Notes under the pieces: generated by a model
Databases searched by the model: none
Seen by the model: the letters and a program-made list of their open reading frames with translations, nothing else
What the model was told of the DNA's origin: nothing
Translations under genes and position numbers: made by a program
Origin: Boseongicola aestuarii
GTDB taxonomy: Bacteria; Pseudomonadota; Alphaproteobacteria; Rhodobacterales; Rhodobacteraceae
Direction: 5' to 3'
DNA length: 64,000 nucleotides
NCBI RefSeq assembly: GCF_900184815.1
Contig: NZ_FXXQ01000007.1
Coordinates: 28,501 to 92,500, forward strand
In this document: piece after piece, positions 17,543 to 26,963 of the stretch
How positions within the stretch are numbered: the first letter of the stretch is position 1
Layout of the letters: each line of letters starts with the position of its first letter

Positions 17543-18958
17543 GTGGAACCGATCGTGGCAAGACGACTGAGGCTAAAGCTGGTGACGACATGTGCAGTGA
17601 TTGCACTGAGCGGTGCCGCATGGGCGCAAGACAGCCAGGTAATCACCAAGCAATACGACGATGGCGGTGTATACGAAGGGACGTTCCGGGACGGCAAACA
17701 GCATGGCACCGGCACCTACCGGTTGCCCAACGGGTATGTCTATTCCGGCGAGTGGCAGGATGGCGAAATCCGCGGTCAGGGACGCGCTGAATTCCCTAAC
17801 GGATCGGTTTACGAAGGTGAATTCGCGGCCGGCAAACCCGAAGGGCGCGGAAAGATCGTCTTTGCTGATGGCGGTACCTACGAAGGTGACTGGAGCGACG
17901 GCAAGATCAACGGCCAGGGCGTGGCCAATTACGCGAACGGCGTGAAATACGAAGGCGGCTTTGTCGATGCGCTGCACGATGGTCAGGGCCGCATGGAAAG
18001 CCCGAACGGCTATATCTATGAAGGTCAGTGGAACAAGGGCATCCGCGAAGGCACTGGCACGATCCAGTACCCCGACGGCGCGGTCTATGAGGGCCAGCTT
18101 GTGCGCGGCGCGCGCGATGGTCGCGGTACGCTGACGATGCCGGATGGACTGGTCTATGTGGGCCAATGGTCGAACGGGCAGATCAACGGCACGGGGTCGT
18201 TAACGCAACCTAACGGTGACGTTTACGAAGGTGACCTTGTCGACGGAAAACGCCAAGGCCAGGGCCAGGTGATCTACGCGAACGGAGATATCTACGAAGG
18301 CACTTTCGAAGCCGACCGCCGTCAGGGCCAGGGCACATTTACCGGCACCGACGGCTATGTCTACACCGGCGGCTGGGTTGATGGACGGATCGAAGGCGAA
18401 GGTCAGGTCACCTATCCCGACGGGTCAGTTTACACCGGCACATTCAAGGACGATCTGGCGGACGGCACTGGCAAGATCGTCTACCCCGACGGCAACACCT
18501 ACGAAGGCACCTGGATCGCCGGGGTGATCGAGGGCGAAGGCGTCGCCACCTACGCGAACGGGCTGGTCTATGAGGGCGGCTTTATGGACGCCAAAATGCA
18601 CGGTCAGGGCAAAATGACCTTCGCGGACGGCTATACCTATGAGGGCGGCTGGATCAACGGGCAACGCGAAGGCGAAGGGGTTGCGACCTACTCGGATGGT
18701 ACGGTCTACGTGGGCGCTTTCGTTGCAGGTCAAAGACAGGGCCAAGGCAAAATCACCATGCCGGACGGCTTCATTTACGAAGGTGAATGGAACGCTGGTG
18801 AAATCGACGGGATGGGCGTCGCGACTTATGCAAACGGGGATGTTTACGAAGGCATGTTCGTGCGAGGGAAACGTCAGGGTACCGGCACGATACGCTATGC
18901 AAGCGGTGAAGAACGCAGCGGATCCTGGGAAGATGGCGCGCTGACAGATAGCAATTAA
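17543..18958 (+). CDS. Exported MORN-repeat protein
   Basis: A 471-residue protein with a Sec signal peptide (LKLVTTCAVIALSGAAWAQ, cleavage probably after AWA) followed, from about residue 43, by 18 uninterrupted 23-residue MORN repeats and a partial 19th. Each unit follows YEGxWxDGxxxGxGxxxYxxG. Almost nothing else is present, so it should form one long antiparallel sheet in the periplasm or outside the cell. Starts are GTG at 17543 or GTG at 17555; the second has a weak GGA six bases upstream and gives a standard signal-peptide N-region. MORN arrays mediate protein or lipid contacts in other systems; no enzyme domain is fused here and the partner is unknown. Confidence 0.88.
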   Translation: MEPIVARRLRLKLVTTCAVIALSGAAWAQDSQVITKQYDDGGVYEGTFRDGKQHGTGTYRLPNGYVYSGEWQDGEIRGQGRAEFPNGSVYEGEFAAGKPEGRGKIVFADGGTYEGDWSDGKINGQGVANYANGVKYEGGFVDALHDGQGRMESPNGYIYEGQWNKGIREGTGTIQYPDGAVYEGQLVRGARDGRGTLTMPDGLVYVGQWSNGQINGTGSLTQPNGDVYEGDLVDGKRQGQGQVIYANGDIYEGTFEADRRQGQGTFTGTDGYVYTGGWVDGRIEGEGQVTYPDGSVYTGTFKDDLADGTGKIVYPDGNTYEGTWIAGVIEGEGVATYANGLVYEGGFMDAKMHGQGKMTFADGYTYEGGWINGQREGEGVATYSDGTVYVGAFVAGQRQGQGKITMPDGFIYEGEWNAGEIDGMGVATYANGDVYEGMFVRGKRQGTGTIRYASGEERSGSWEDGALTDSN

Positions 18959-19000
18959 GCGGTTTAGACTTCACCCTTTCTTAAATACCAATCCAACGCG

Positions 19001-20527
19001 TCAAACAGGCTTGCCGCTCTCCAGATCTCGCAAGAACGCATCCGCTTCGCTGAGGATTGTTTCGCGCTTGTCTGCGTTCATACGGTCCCAAGTCCGGTAC
19101 ATGTTGCCCATCCGGGGATTGTCGGAAAACCGGCTGCGATGCCGGTCGAGGAAATGCCAGTAAAGCAAATTGAACGGACAGGCCCCCTCGCCCGTCTTGG
19201 TCTTCACGGAATACGCGCAGCTTTTGCAATAGTCCGACATCCGGTCGATGTAATTTCCTGATGACACATAGGGCTTCGAGCCGACCACGCCGCCGTCGGC
19301 GAACTGGCTCATGCCGATCGTGTTCGGGGCTTCGACCCATTCATAGGCATCGGCATATACGGCAAGATACCACTCGTGGACCTCATGCGGATCTATGCCC
19401 GCCAATAGGGCGAAATTCCCTGTCACCATAAGGCGTTGGATGTGATGGGCATAAGCCTCGGTGCGGGTCTGATCGATAGCCTGCGACAGGCACAGCATCT
19501 TCGTTTCACCGCCCCAGTAAAGCGCAGGCAAGGCCCGACCATGACCAAGTGCGTTGCGCGATGTATAGTCCGGTCCCTCGTGAAAATAGATGCCGCGCAC
19601 GAACTCCCGCCAGCCGATGATCTGCCGGATGAAGCCTTCGACCGCATTCAGAGGGGCATTGCCGTCCAGCCAGGCTTGCTCGGCGGCACGGCAAATTTCC
19701 AGCGGCGACAGCAAACCGGCGTTCAGATACATCGACAGGATCGAGTGCCAGAGGAATTTTTCGTCCTGCAGCATCGCATCCTGATAATCCCCGAATTTCG
19801 CCAGCCCGCCCTTGATGAAATGCGTCAGCGCACGCCGCGCGTCCGTTGTCGTAACGCCAAACCAGAACGGGCGCAGCGTGCCGAAATTTTCGGGGAACCG
19901 TGCCTCGACCAGATCAAGCACCTCGTTTGTGATCTGATCCGGCGTGAACTGCATCGGTCCCGAAAAATCTACGCTTCCTGACGCGGGCTTGCGGTTATCG
20001 TGGTCGAAGTTCCACTTGTCGCCCGCTGGCTTGTCGCTTTCCATCAGCAGCCCGGTCTTGCGACGCATATCGCGGTAAAACCACTCAAGCCGCAACTCTT
20101 TGCGCCCTTCGGCCCAAGCCTCGAACTCGGCGCGGGTGGCGACAAAACGGTCATCTTCCTTCTGCGTCACCTCAAGCGGAGTCTCGTTCAGATGACTGAT
20201 CAAACGCCATTCGCCGGGTTCCGTCGCCACGACTTTCGACGTTCCGTGACGCTCGGCGGCTGCCAGAAGGGCCGCACCGATCGATGCGTGAGGTGCCGCA
20301 TCGTCAAGCTGGGTATAGTCCACGGTCCAGCCATCGTCGCGCAAGGTCTGTGCGAAATGGCGCATGGCCGCAAACAGAAAGGCGATCTTCTTGGGGTGAT
20401 GCGGAACATAGGCCGCCTCGTCCGCCACTTCGGCCATTACGATGATATCGCTGGATTTATCGGCGGATTTCAGAGCGGCGACGTCCGGGCTAAGCTGGTC
20501 CCCAAGGACCAAGATCAGACGGCTCAC
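19001..20527 (-). CDS. FeS-containing (6-4)-type photolyase / cryptochrome B-like
   Basis: A 508-residue member of the deoxyribodipyrimidine photolyase-related (FeS-BCP) family, which repairs UV (6-4) photoproducts with FAD, a lumazine antenna and a 4Fe-4S cluster. The N-terminal antenna domain starts RLILVLGDQLSPDV. The four cluster cysteines are visible: one in TKMLCLSQAID and three in YCKSCAYSVKTKTGEGAC near the C-terminus. Length matches PhrB of Agrobacterium (about 507). GTG 20527 is preferred because it overlaps the upstream SDR stop as GTGA; a TTG at 20530 is possible. Cotranscribed with the SDR gene. Confidence 0.9.
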   Translation of the reverse strand: MSRLILVLGDQLSPDVAALKSADKSSDIIVMAEVADEAAYVPHHPKKIAFLFAAMRHFAQTLRDDGWTVDYTQLDDAAPHASIGAALLAAAERHGTSKVVATEPGEWRLISHLNETPLEVTQKEDDRFVATRAEFEAWAEGRKELRLEWFYRDMRRKTGLLMESDKPAGDKWNFDHDNRKPASGSVDFSGPMQFTPDQITNEVLDLVEARFPENFGTLRPFWFGVTTTDARRALTHFIKGGLAKFGDYQDAMLQDEKFLWHSILSMYLNAGLLSPLEICRAAEQAWLDGNAPLNAVEGFIRQIIGWREFVRGIYFHEGPDYTSRNALGHGRALPALYWGGETKMLCLSQAIDQTRTEAYAHHIQRLMVTGNFALLAGIDPHEVHEWYLAVYADAYEWVEAPNTIGMSQFADGGVVGSKPYVSSGNYIDRMSDYCKSCAYSVKTKTGEGACPFNLLYWHFLDRHRSRFSDNPRMGNMYRTWDRMNADKRETILSEADAFLRDLESGKPV

Positions 20528-21189
20528 CAAGGAATCTCCTGCCCGGCGTAGTCAAAGAATCGGCCGGTCTGCGCGGGACCGAGGCTTTCGATCACCCGCA
20601 CCAGATTTGCCGCCGCTTCAGCCGCAGGAACCGTTTTGTTCCGACCTGCGTATTTCGCGGTAAAGTCGGTTTCGACCGTGCCGGGATGCAGGCAAACCGT
20701 AGTCGCCTGCTTGTGCGTGCGCTTCATTTCAATGGCCGCGCCGTGGATGAACTGGTTCAGCGCGGTCTTGGACGCGCGATAGCTGTGCCAACCGCCGATC
20801 CCATTGTCCCCGATCGAGCCAACCCGCGCCGACAGAGCCGCAAAAACCGAAGGTGCGTCTTTCGGAAGCAGTCTAAGTCCATGTTTCAAAACGAGCATCG
20901 GACCAACGGCGTTGACGCGAAAGGCAGCCTCCATCGCTTCGGACGAGACCTCGCGGACCGCTTTTTCCGGCGCGTGGCCGCCGGGCTCCAATGCGCCCGT
21001 GGCGACAAAAATGACGTCGAAGGGGCCTTTCAGTTGATCGAGCGCGGCTTCGATGCTGGCCTCATCCGTGACGTCCAGACCGTCGGCGCGGCGAGACAAA
21101 CCTGTCACGTCATAGCCTTTGGTCCTGAGTTCCAAGGTAACGGCCGTTCCGATCCCGCCGGAGGCCCCTATGACAAGTGCGCGCTTCAT
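20524..21189 (-). CDS. Short-chain dehydrogenase/reductase, C-factor-like
   Basis: A 221-residue Rossmann-fold SDR. The dinucleotide motif GASGGIG is at residues 8-14, the Asn of the NAG-like strand appears as VATGA, and the catalytic Tyr/Lys pair is in WHSYRASKTALNQF. It is of the classical single-domain type, related to csgA/C-factor proteins. Its stop overlaps the photolyase start by four bases (GTGA), so the two are translationally coupled; SDR-photolyase pairs are seen in other marine alphaproteobacteria, though the functional link is unclear. Confidence 0.88.
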   Translation of the reverse strand: MKRALVIGASGGIGTAVTLELRTKGYDVTGLSRRADGLDVTDEASIEAALDQLKGPFDVIFVATGALEPGGHAPEKAVREVSSEAMEAAFRVNAVGPMLVLKHGLRLLPKDAPSVFAALSARVGSIGDNGIGGWHSYRASKTALNQFIHGAAIEMKRTHKQATTVCLHPGTVETDFTAKYAGRNKTVPAAEAAANLVRVIESLGPAQTGRFFDYAGQEIPW

Positions 21190-21282
21190 GGGCTATCAGG
21201 TAGCCGCCGCAGGCCGGGCGTCAACGCGGACTTTTCAGATCGGATGCCACGTGCTTACGTGGTCCTGACCGAGGGGGGCTTC

Positions 21283-23265
21283 ATGAAGCATCGTAGCGAT
21301 TTTCCCAGAAAAGTTGTGGAACGGCCGGATCAGCGCATCGCGATGCCGGATGGGGTTGAATTGTCGGTGCGGATTTGGCTGCCCGAAGACGCCGACGCAA
21401 ACCCCGTCCCGGCAATTCTGGAGCATCTGCCTTATCGCAAGCGCGACGGGACAATCGCGCGTGATGAGCTGACCCACCCCTATTTCGCCGGGCATGGATA
21501 CGCCTGCATTCGCGTCGATATGCGCGGGAACGGGGAGTCTTCTGGGTTAATGGAAGATGAATATACGCTAACGGAATGGCAGGATGCGGTTCACGTCATG
21601 GCGTGGGTACGATCTCAGCCCTGGTCGACGGGTGACTGGGGGATGATGGGGATTTCCTGGGGTGGCTTTAACGCTTTGCAGGTCGCGGCGTTAAGACCTG
21701 AGGGCTTGAAAGCCGTGATTTCCCTGTGCTCGACGGTCGATCGTTATGCGGATGACATCCATTACAAGGGCGGGTGCATGTTGGGTGAGAATCTGGGTTG
21801 GGCGTCTCAGATGCTGGCCTATTCCTCGCGCCCGCCGGACCCCGAGGTTGTCGGTGAGCGTTGGCGCGAAATGTGGTTAGAGCGGCTGGCCGCGCAGCCT
21901 TTCTTGCTGGAGCCGTGGCTGACGCACCAGCGGCGCGATGCCTATTGGAAGCATGGCTCGATCTGCGAAGATTTCGGGGCCGTTGAGGCGGCGGTTCTGT
22001 CAGTCGGTGGCTGGCACGACGGCTATCGCAATACCCCGGCGGCACTGGTGGCTGGGCTTTCTGCGCCGGTGAAAGCCATCGTCGGACCATGGATCCACAA
22101 GTATCCCCATTTTGCCTTGCCAGAGCCGCGGATCGGGTTTCTGCAAGAGGCCCTGCGGTGGTGGGATCGTTGGTTGAAAGGAGCTGAAACTAGTGTTGAA
22201 GATGATCCCGCCCAGCGCCTTTGGCTGATGGATTCAGTGCCGCCAAAGCGCTGGCTGGACACCAGACCAGGGCGTTGGATTGCCGTGGACAAGCCGGTGC
22301 CGGTTCAGAATTTCCCGTTTGGAGATGGCACGTTAGGCATGACCGAGGTCTTTTCGGCGGAACTTGATTCACCTCAGAACTGCGGGGCTGGTGCGGGCGA
22401 GTATTTCCCTTTTACCTTTGATGAGGATTTCCCCGGAGATCAAAGCGACGACGATGCGATGTCGGCCTGTTTCGATGGATCTGCCTTGCAGGAGGTGACG
22501 GATATCGTCGGCGCACCAGAGGTGACCTTGCGGCTTACTCCTGCCGCAAAAAGCGGTCAGCTTGCGGTGCGCTTGGTGGATTTGCGCCCCGATGGAAGTG
22601 CGACTTTGATCACTCACGGCTTTCTGAATTTGCGGCATCGCGCCTCACATGCAGCGCCCGAAGATCTGGTGCCGGGGGCCGAGATCGACGTGCGCATCAC
22701 GCTTGATCAATGCGCCTATCGCCTGCCAGCGGGGCATCGCCTGCGGGTTGCGGTTTCTACCTCCTATTGGCCGTTCATATGGCCCGGCCCCGAGGCGGGG
22801 CGCGTGACCTTGACGGCCGGCGCTCTGGCCCTGCCGGTGCGCCCGACGGCGCAAGGCGACGAACTCACCTTCGAGCCGCCGGAGGCCGCGCCGGCATGGA
22901 AGGCGACCACGTTGCGCGCGCCGTCGTTGACGCGGGACAGCGATGTGCTGGAAGACGGAACCTCGGTCATAAAGGTTACCACCGACAACGGCGAAATGCG
23001 CGATGACACGCATGGTTTGGCAACGGGCTCGATCTGCGTGGAAGAATGGCGCATCCATCCCGACGACCCTTTGTCGGCGCGAGCTCAGTTCGACTGGGTC
23101 GAGACAATGCGCCGGGACGACTGGACGGTCGAGACGCGATGCCATGCGTCGCTTTGGGCAAGTGGCACGACGTGGCACGGCCGCGCGCGGATCGAGGCAT
23201 ACGAGGGCGAAGTCTTATGTTTTGATAGGGATTTTCGGTTCGACATTCCGCGCGACGGGATTTGA
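21283..23265 (+). CDS. CocE/NonD-family hydrolase (X-Pro dipeptidyl-peptidase-like)
   Basis: A 660-residue serine hydrolase of the CocE/NonD type. The alpha/beta-hydrolase core has the nucleophile elbow GISWGGFNAL (Ser about residue 130), a catalytic Asp in VGGWHDGYRN and His in GPWIHKYPHF; the C-terminal half is the jelly-roll X-Pro dipeptidyl-peptidase domain. ATG 21283 has GAGGGGG just before it; the frame runs farther upstream antisense to the SDR, which is not coding. These enzymes cleave acyl esters, amides or peptides. It precedes a peptide-type ABC transporter by about 90 bases, so it may process an imported peptide-like substrate (inference). Confidence 0.88.
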   Translation: MKHRSDFPRKVVERPDQRIAMPDGVELSVRIWLPEDADANPVPAILEHLPYRKRDGTIARDELTHPYFAGHGYACIRVDMRGNGESSGLMEDEYTLTEWQDAVHVMAWVRSQPWSTGDWGMMGISWGGFNALQVAALRPEGLKAVISLCSTVDRYADDIHYKGGCMLGENLGWASQMLAYSSRPPDPEVVGERWREMWLERLAAQPFLLEPWLTHQRRDAYWKHGSICEDFGAVEAAVLSVGGWHDGYRNTPAALVAGLSAPVKAIVGPWIHKYPHFALPEPRIGFLQEALRWWDRWLKGAETSVEDDPAQRLWLMDSVPPKRWLDTRPGRWIAVDKPVPVQNFPFGDGTLGMTEVFSAELDSPQNCGAGAGEYFPFTFDEDFPGDQSDDDAMSACFDGSALQEVTDIVGAPEVTLRLTPAAKSGQLAVRLVDLRPDGSATLITHGFLNLRHRASHAAPEDLVPGAEIDVRITLDQCAYRLPAGHRLRVAVSTSYWPFIWPGPEAGRVTLTAGALALPVRPTAQGDELTFEPPEAAPAWKATTLRAPSLTRDSDVLEDGTSVIKVTTDNGEMRDDTHGLATGSICVEEWRIHPDDPLSARAQFDWVETMRRDDWTVETRCHASLWASGTTWHGRARIEAYEGEVLCFDRDFRFDIPRDGI

Positions 23266-23353
23266 TTGTTTCAAACAGTTGCTATTTGCGCGCCGCTGCG
23301 CCTAATCTTCGCATGAGATCGGAAAGATATCCGGCACCACCAGGGAGACTTCA

Positions 23354-24334
23354 ATGCACCCCATTTTGACGACGGTGCTTCAGCGATTGGCGCTTGGTGT
23401 CCTGACGCTGTTCTTCGTGTCCGTGATCATCTTCAGCTCAATTGAATTTTTGCCAGGAGACTTCACCGAAGCTGTACTTGGGCAAACCGCGACGGAAGAG
23501 ACCGTGGCCGCCTTCCGGCGCGAACTGGGGCTCGACCAGCCAGCATATGTGCGATATTTCGACTGGATCGGGGCGCTTGCTCAGGGTGATCTGGGGACGT
23601 CCTTCTCGGGCCGTGCTTCATCGGGCATCGACCGGTCGCGTCCGGTGATTGATCTGGTCGGGCCACGTCTTGAGAACACGCTGTTTCTTGCGACGATGAC
23701 AGCAATCATCGCGGTGCCTCTTGCGCTGACGCTGGGCATTCTGGCGGCCCTGTATCGCGGGTCGATCTTTGACCGGGGCGTGAACGCCGTCACTCTGACG
23801 ACGATCGCGATGCCGGAATTTCTTGTCGCCTATATCCTGATCCTGTTTCTTGCCTCGCTGAACCCGATCTTTCCGAGCCTTGCCAACATCAACGCCGACA
23901 CGCCCTTCTGGGAGAGGGTCTATAAATGCGCCCTTCCTGCGATGACGCTGACGCTGGTGATCGTCGCGCATATGATGCGGATGACGCGGGCCGCGATCAT
24001 CAATCTTCTGGCCTCGCCCTATATTGAAATGGCGCGGCTCAAGGGACTGTCGCCGCGCAATGTGATCCTGACCCACGCCCTGCCGAATGCATGGGCACCA
24101 ATCGCCAACGTCGTAGCCTTCAACCTGGCGTATCTGGTCGTGGGCGTGGTCGTGGTCGAGGTGGTGTTCGTCTATCCCGGCGTGGGGCAATTGATGGTCG
24201 ATGCGGTGACGACGCGCGACATTCCCGTCGTTCAGGCCTGCGCGTTGATCTTTGCCGCGACCTACATCGTCTTGAACTTGTTGGCCGACATCATTTCCAT
24301 CGTCACTAATCCAAGATTGTTGCACCCAAGATGA
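23354..24334 (+). CDS. Dipeptide/oligopeptide-type ABC permease, DppB-like
   Basis: A 326-residue inner-membrane permease of the DppB/OppB family with six hydrophobic segments. The family start LQRLALGVLTLFFVSVIIF and the cytoplasmic EAA-like loop ARLKGLSPRNVILTHALPNA (about residue 235) are present. Its stop overlaps the next permease start (ATGA). With the second permease and the fused ATPase it forms a Nik/Dpp/Opp-type importer, but no substrate-binding protein is present in the window. Confidence 0.9.
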   Translation: MHPILTTVLQRLALGVLTLFFVSVIIFSSIEFLPGDFTEAVLGQTATEETVAAFRRELGLDQPAYVRYFDWIGALAQGDLGTSFSGRASSGIDRSRPVIDLVGPRLENTLFLATMTAIIAVPLALTLGILAALYRGSIFDRGVNAVTLTTIAMPEFLVAYILILFLASLNPIFPSLANINADTPFWERVYKCALPAMTLTLVIVAHMMRMTRAAIINLLASPYIEMARLKGLSPRNVILTHALPNAWAPIANVVAFNLAYLVVGVVVVEVVFVYPGVGQLMVDAVTTRDIPVVQACALIFAATYIVLNLLADIISIVTNPRLLHPR

Positions 24335-25245
24335 CCGATGCCCCAGAGACATATTCCGCCAAGGACGAAGTCGGACAGGTTCGGGCGCGACGCTCGCGCC
24401 GCGAACGCGTCTGGATCGAACTGCGCAAGGCACCTCTGACCGCATGGTTCGGGATGATCGTGATCGCCTTTTATGTTTTTGTCGCGGTATTCGCCGATGT
24501 TCTGGCACCATATGGCGAGGCTGATAGTTCGTTCGGTGCGTATATGCCCTGGGGTGACGGTCACGTGTTTGGCACCGATCAGATCGGGCGCGATATTTTC
24601 AGCCGGATGATCTATGGCGCACGCAACACGATGGGGATTGCCTTTGCGACGACCTGTCTGGCGTTTTTGATCGGGGGCGGGTTTGCCCTGATGGCCGCGA
24701 TCAGCCGGGGCTGGGTGGATCAGGTGATCAGCCGGTTCGTGGATGTCCTGATGGCAATTCCGTCATTGATTTTCGCGCTGATGCTATTGTCGATTTTCGG
24801 CTCGTCCATTCCGGCGTTGATCATGATCATCGCGCTGCTGGATTCGACGCGGGTGTTCCGTTTGACCCGCGCTGTGGCGATGAATGTGGTCGTGATGGAA
24901 TATGTCGAGGCTGCGAAGTTGCGAGGGGAAGGACTTGGCTGGATCATGCGGCGCGAGATCCTGCCGAACATCATGCCGCCGTTGGTGGCAGAGTTCGGGT
25001 TGCGGTTCAGCTTCGTGTTCCTGACGATTGCTGCCTTGAGCTTTCTTGGCGTGGGCATTCAGCCGCCGACCGCAGACTGGGGGTCGATGGTGCGCGACAA
25101 TGCTTCGCTTATTCAGTTTGCGCAGTACGATTTTAAGGCCGGGTTGACGCCGCTATTGCCGGCGGCTGCAATCGCACTGCTGACGATTGCAGTGAATTTC
25201 GTGGTCGACTGGTTCCTGATGAAGACCAGTGGGTTGAAGGAATGA
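24331..25245 (+). CDS. Dipeptide/oligopeptide-type ABC permease, DppC-like
   Basis: A 304-residue permease of the DppC/OppC family. The N-terminal helix (TAWFGMIVIAFYVFVAVFAD) is followed by GTDQIGRDIFSRMIYGARNT, diagnostic of this subfamily, and the EAA loop AAKLRGEGLGWIMRREILPN. It overlaps dppB by four bases. A 9-bp hairpin and a GC-rich palindrome occupy the gap before the ATPase gene. Confidence 0.9.
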   Translation: MTDAPETYSAKDEVGQVRARRSRRERVWIELRKAPLTAWFGMIVIAFYVFVAVFADVLAPYGEADSSFGAYMPWGDGHVFGTDQIGRDIFSRMIYGARNTMGIAFATTCLAFLIGGGFALMAAISRGWVDQVISRFVDVLMAIPSLIFALMLLSIFGSSIPALIMIIALLDSTRVFRLTRAVAMNVVVMEYVEAAKLRGEGLGWIMRREILPNIMPPLVAEFGLRFSFVFLTIAALSFLGVGIQPPTADWGSMVRDNASLIQFAQYDFKAGLTPLLPAAAIALLTIAVNFVVDWFLMKTSGLKE

Positions 25246-25260
25246 CGACTGGTGCAAGTT

Positions 25261-25322
25261 TCGGATCGCTTTTGCGATCCGACCGGCTGGGGGCGCTGCC
25301 CCCAGACCCCCGGGATATTTGA
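25261..25322. repeat. Double-palindrome intergenic element (REP-like)
   Basis: Two hairpins lie between the permease and ATPase genes. The first is a perfect 9-bp stem TCGGATCGC/GCGATCCGA with a TTTT loop (25261-25282). The second is CTGGGGGC/GCCCCCAG with a GCT loop (25287-25305), followed by ACCCCCGGGATATTTGAGG. From general familiarity, such GC-rich palindromes followed by CCCCCGGGATATTT recur between genes in Rhodobacterales; this could not be checked here. Confidence 0.55.
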
Positions 25323-25331
25323 GGGCCGATA

Positions 25332-26963
25332 ATGAGCGAAGACCTTTTGCTGCATATGAAAGACATCGTGATCGACGGGTTTTCCGACGAGCAGTGGCAT
25401 CCGATCATCAAGGGCGTCAGTCTTGAGTTGAAGCGCGGTGAGGTGCTTGGGCTAATCGGCGAGTCCGGGGCGGGTAAATCGACCCTGGGCCTGGCGGCGA
25501 TGGCCTTCGGGCGACCGGGTATTCGTTTGACCTCGGGTGAGATCTGGTTCGATGGCAAGGATTTGATGAAGATCTCGGAGGCCGAGCGGCAGGCATTGCG
25601 CGGCTCGCGGATTGCCTATGTCGCGCAGTCGGCGGCGGCTGCTTTCAATCCTGCGCATCGCTTGCTGGATCAGACGATCGAGGCAAGTCTTGCCCATGGA
25701 GTGAGGTCTGCGGCGGAAGCCGCGGAGGACGCCAAGTCGCTTTATGCGGCGATGGATTTGCCGGATCCGAAAAACATCGGTTTCCGTTATCCCCATCAGG
25801 TGTCAGGCGGGCAGTTGCAGCGCGCGATGACCGCGATGGCCATGTCGGCGCGCCCCGATCTGATCATTTTCGACGAGCCGACGACGGCTTTGGATGTGAC
25901 GACGCAGGTGAATGTTCTGGCCGCGATGCGCGAGGCGGTGGACCGCTTCAACACGGCAGCGATCTATATCACGCATGATCTGGCGGTCGTCGCGCAGATG
26001 GCGGATCGCATAAAGGTCTTGCGTTATGGCGAGGAAGTCGAGGAGGCCGAGACGCAGGAGATGCTCTCGAACCCGAAGGAAGCCTATACCAAGTCGCTTT
26101 GGGCAGTGCGCTCGATCCAGAAGCCTGCCGAAACCAGCGACGATTACGTTCTGGAGATCAAGAACGTAACGGCGGCTTATGGTACGGTGCCGGTTTTGCA
26201 CGACGTGTCGATTTCGGTGCCGCGTGGCAAGACCGTGGCGGTTGTGGGCGAGAGCGGGTCGGGCAAGTCGACGACGGCGCGGGTTGTGACGGGTTTGTTG
26301 CCGCCGAAAGAGGGCGCGGTTCTATTCAACGGCACACCGTTGCCGCCGGAGTTGAAGGGGCGCTCGAAGGATCAGTTGCAGCGAATCCAGATGATTTATC
26401 AGATGGCCGATACCGCGATGAATCCGCGCCACACCGTGCGCGAGATCATCGGGCGTCCGGTCGAGTTCTATCTGGGGCTGAAAGGTCGCGCCGTGGATGC
26501 GCGGGTGTCGGAGTTGCTGCATCTCATCGAGTTGGATGACAGTTTCCTGGACCGCTATCCCGGCGAATTGTCGGGCGGGCAGAAGCAGCGGATTTGCATC
26601 GCGCGTGCCCTGGCAGCAGAGCCTGAGGTGATCATTTGCGACGAGGTGACGTCCGCTTTGGATCAGGTGGTGCAGGAAGGCATTCTGAAGCTTTTGATGA
26701 AGCTTCAGAAGGAACTGGGCATTACCTATATCTTTATCACGCATGATATCGCGACGGTGCAGGCCATTTCCGACGAGATCGTCGTGATGTGGATGGGCAA
26801 GGTCGTCGAGCAGGGTATGAAGGACGAGATCATGCAGCCGCCCTATCCCGAATATACCGAGTTGTTGCTGTCGTCAGTGCCGACGATGGATCCGGGCTGG
26901 CTGAAGGGGGCTGTGGCGGCGCGCAAGGAGTTGTCGATAGCCGAGCAGACCGGCGAAGCGTGA
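25332..26963 (+). CDS. Fused double ABC ATPase, DppD-DppF type
   Basis: A 543-residue protein with two complete nucleotide-binding domains. Domain 1 (about 5-255): Walker A GESGAGKST, signature VSGGQLQRA, Walker B LIIFDEPTT. Domain 2 (about 275-520): Walker A GESGSGKSTT, signature LSGGQKQRI, Walker B VIICDEVTS. Both belong to the dipeptide/nickel transporter class and power the two upstream permeases. The second Walker B has CDEVTSALD, the normal DppF-like variant. The stop overlaps the following gene start (GTGA). Confidence 0.93.
   Translation: MSEDLLLHMKDIVIDGFSDEQWHPIIKGVSLELKRGEVLGLIGESGAGKSTLGLAAMAFGRPGIRLTSGEIWFDGKDLMKISEAERQALRGSRIAYVAQSAAAAFNPAHRLLDQTIEASLAHGVRSAAEAAEDAKSLYAAMDLPDPKNIGFRYPHQVSGGQLQRAMTAMAMSARPDLIIFDEPTTALDVTTQVNVLAAMREAVDRFNTAAIYITHDLAVVAQMADRIKVLRYGEEVEEAETQEMLSNPKEAYTKSLWAVRSIQKPAETSDDYVLEIKNVTAAYGTVPVLHDVSISVPRGKTVAVVGESGSGKSTTARVVTGLLPPKEGAVLFNGTPLPPELKGRSKDQLQRIQMIYQMADTAMNPRHTVREIIGRPVEFYLGLKGRAVDARVSELLHLIELDDSFLDRYPGELSGGQKQRICIARALAAEPEVIICDEVTSALDQVVQEGILKLLMKLQKELGITYIFITHDIATVQAISDEIVVMWMGKVVEQGMKDEIMQPPYPEYTELLLSSVPTMDPGWLKGAVAARKELSIAEQTGEA

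Noticed and set aside
17600..18950. 69-bp DNA repeats that might be a satellite
   Set aside because: They are the coding repeats of the MORN protein, with codon-level divergence.
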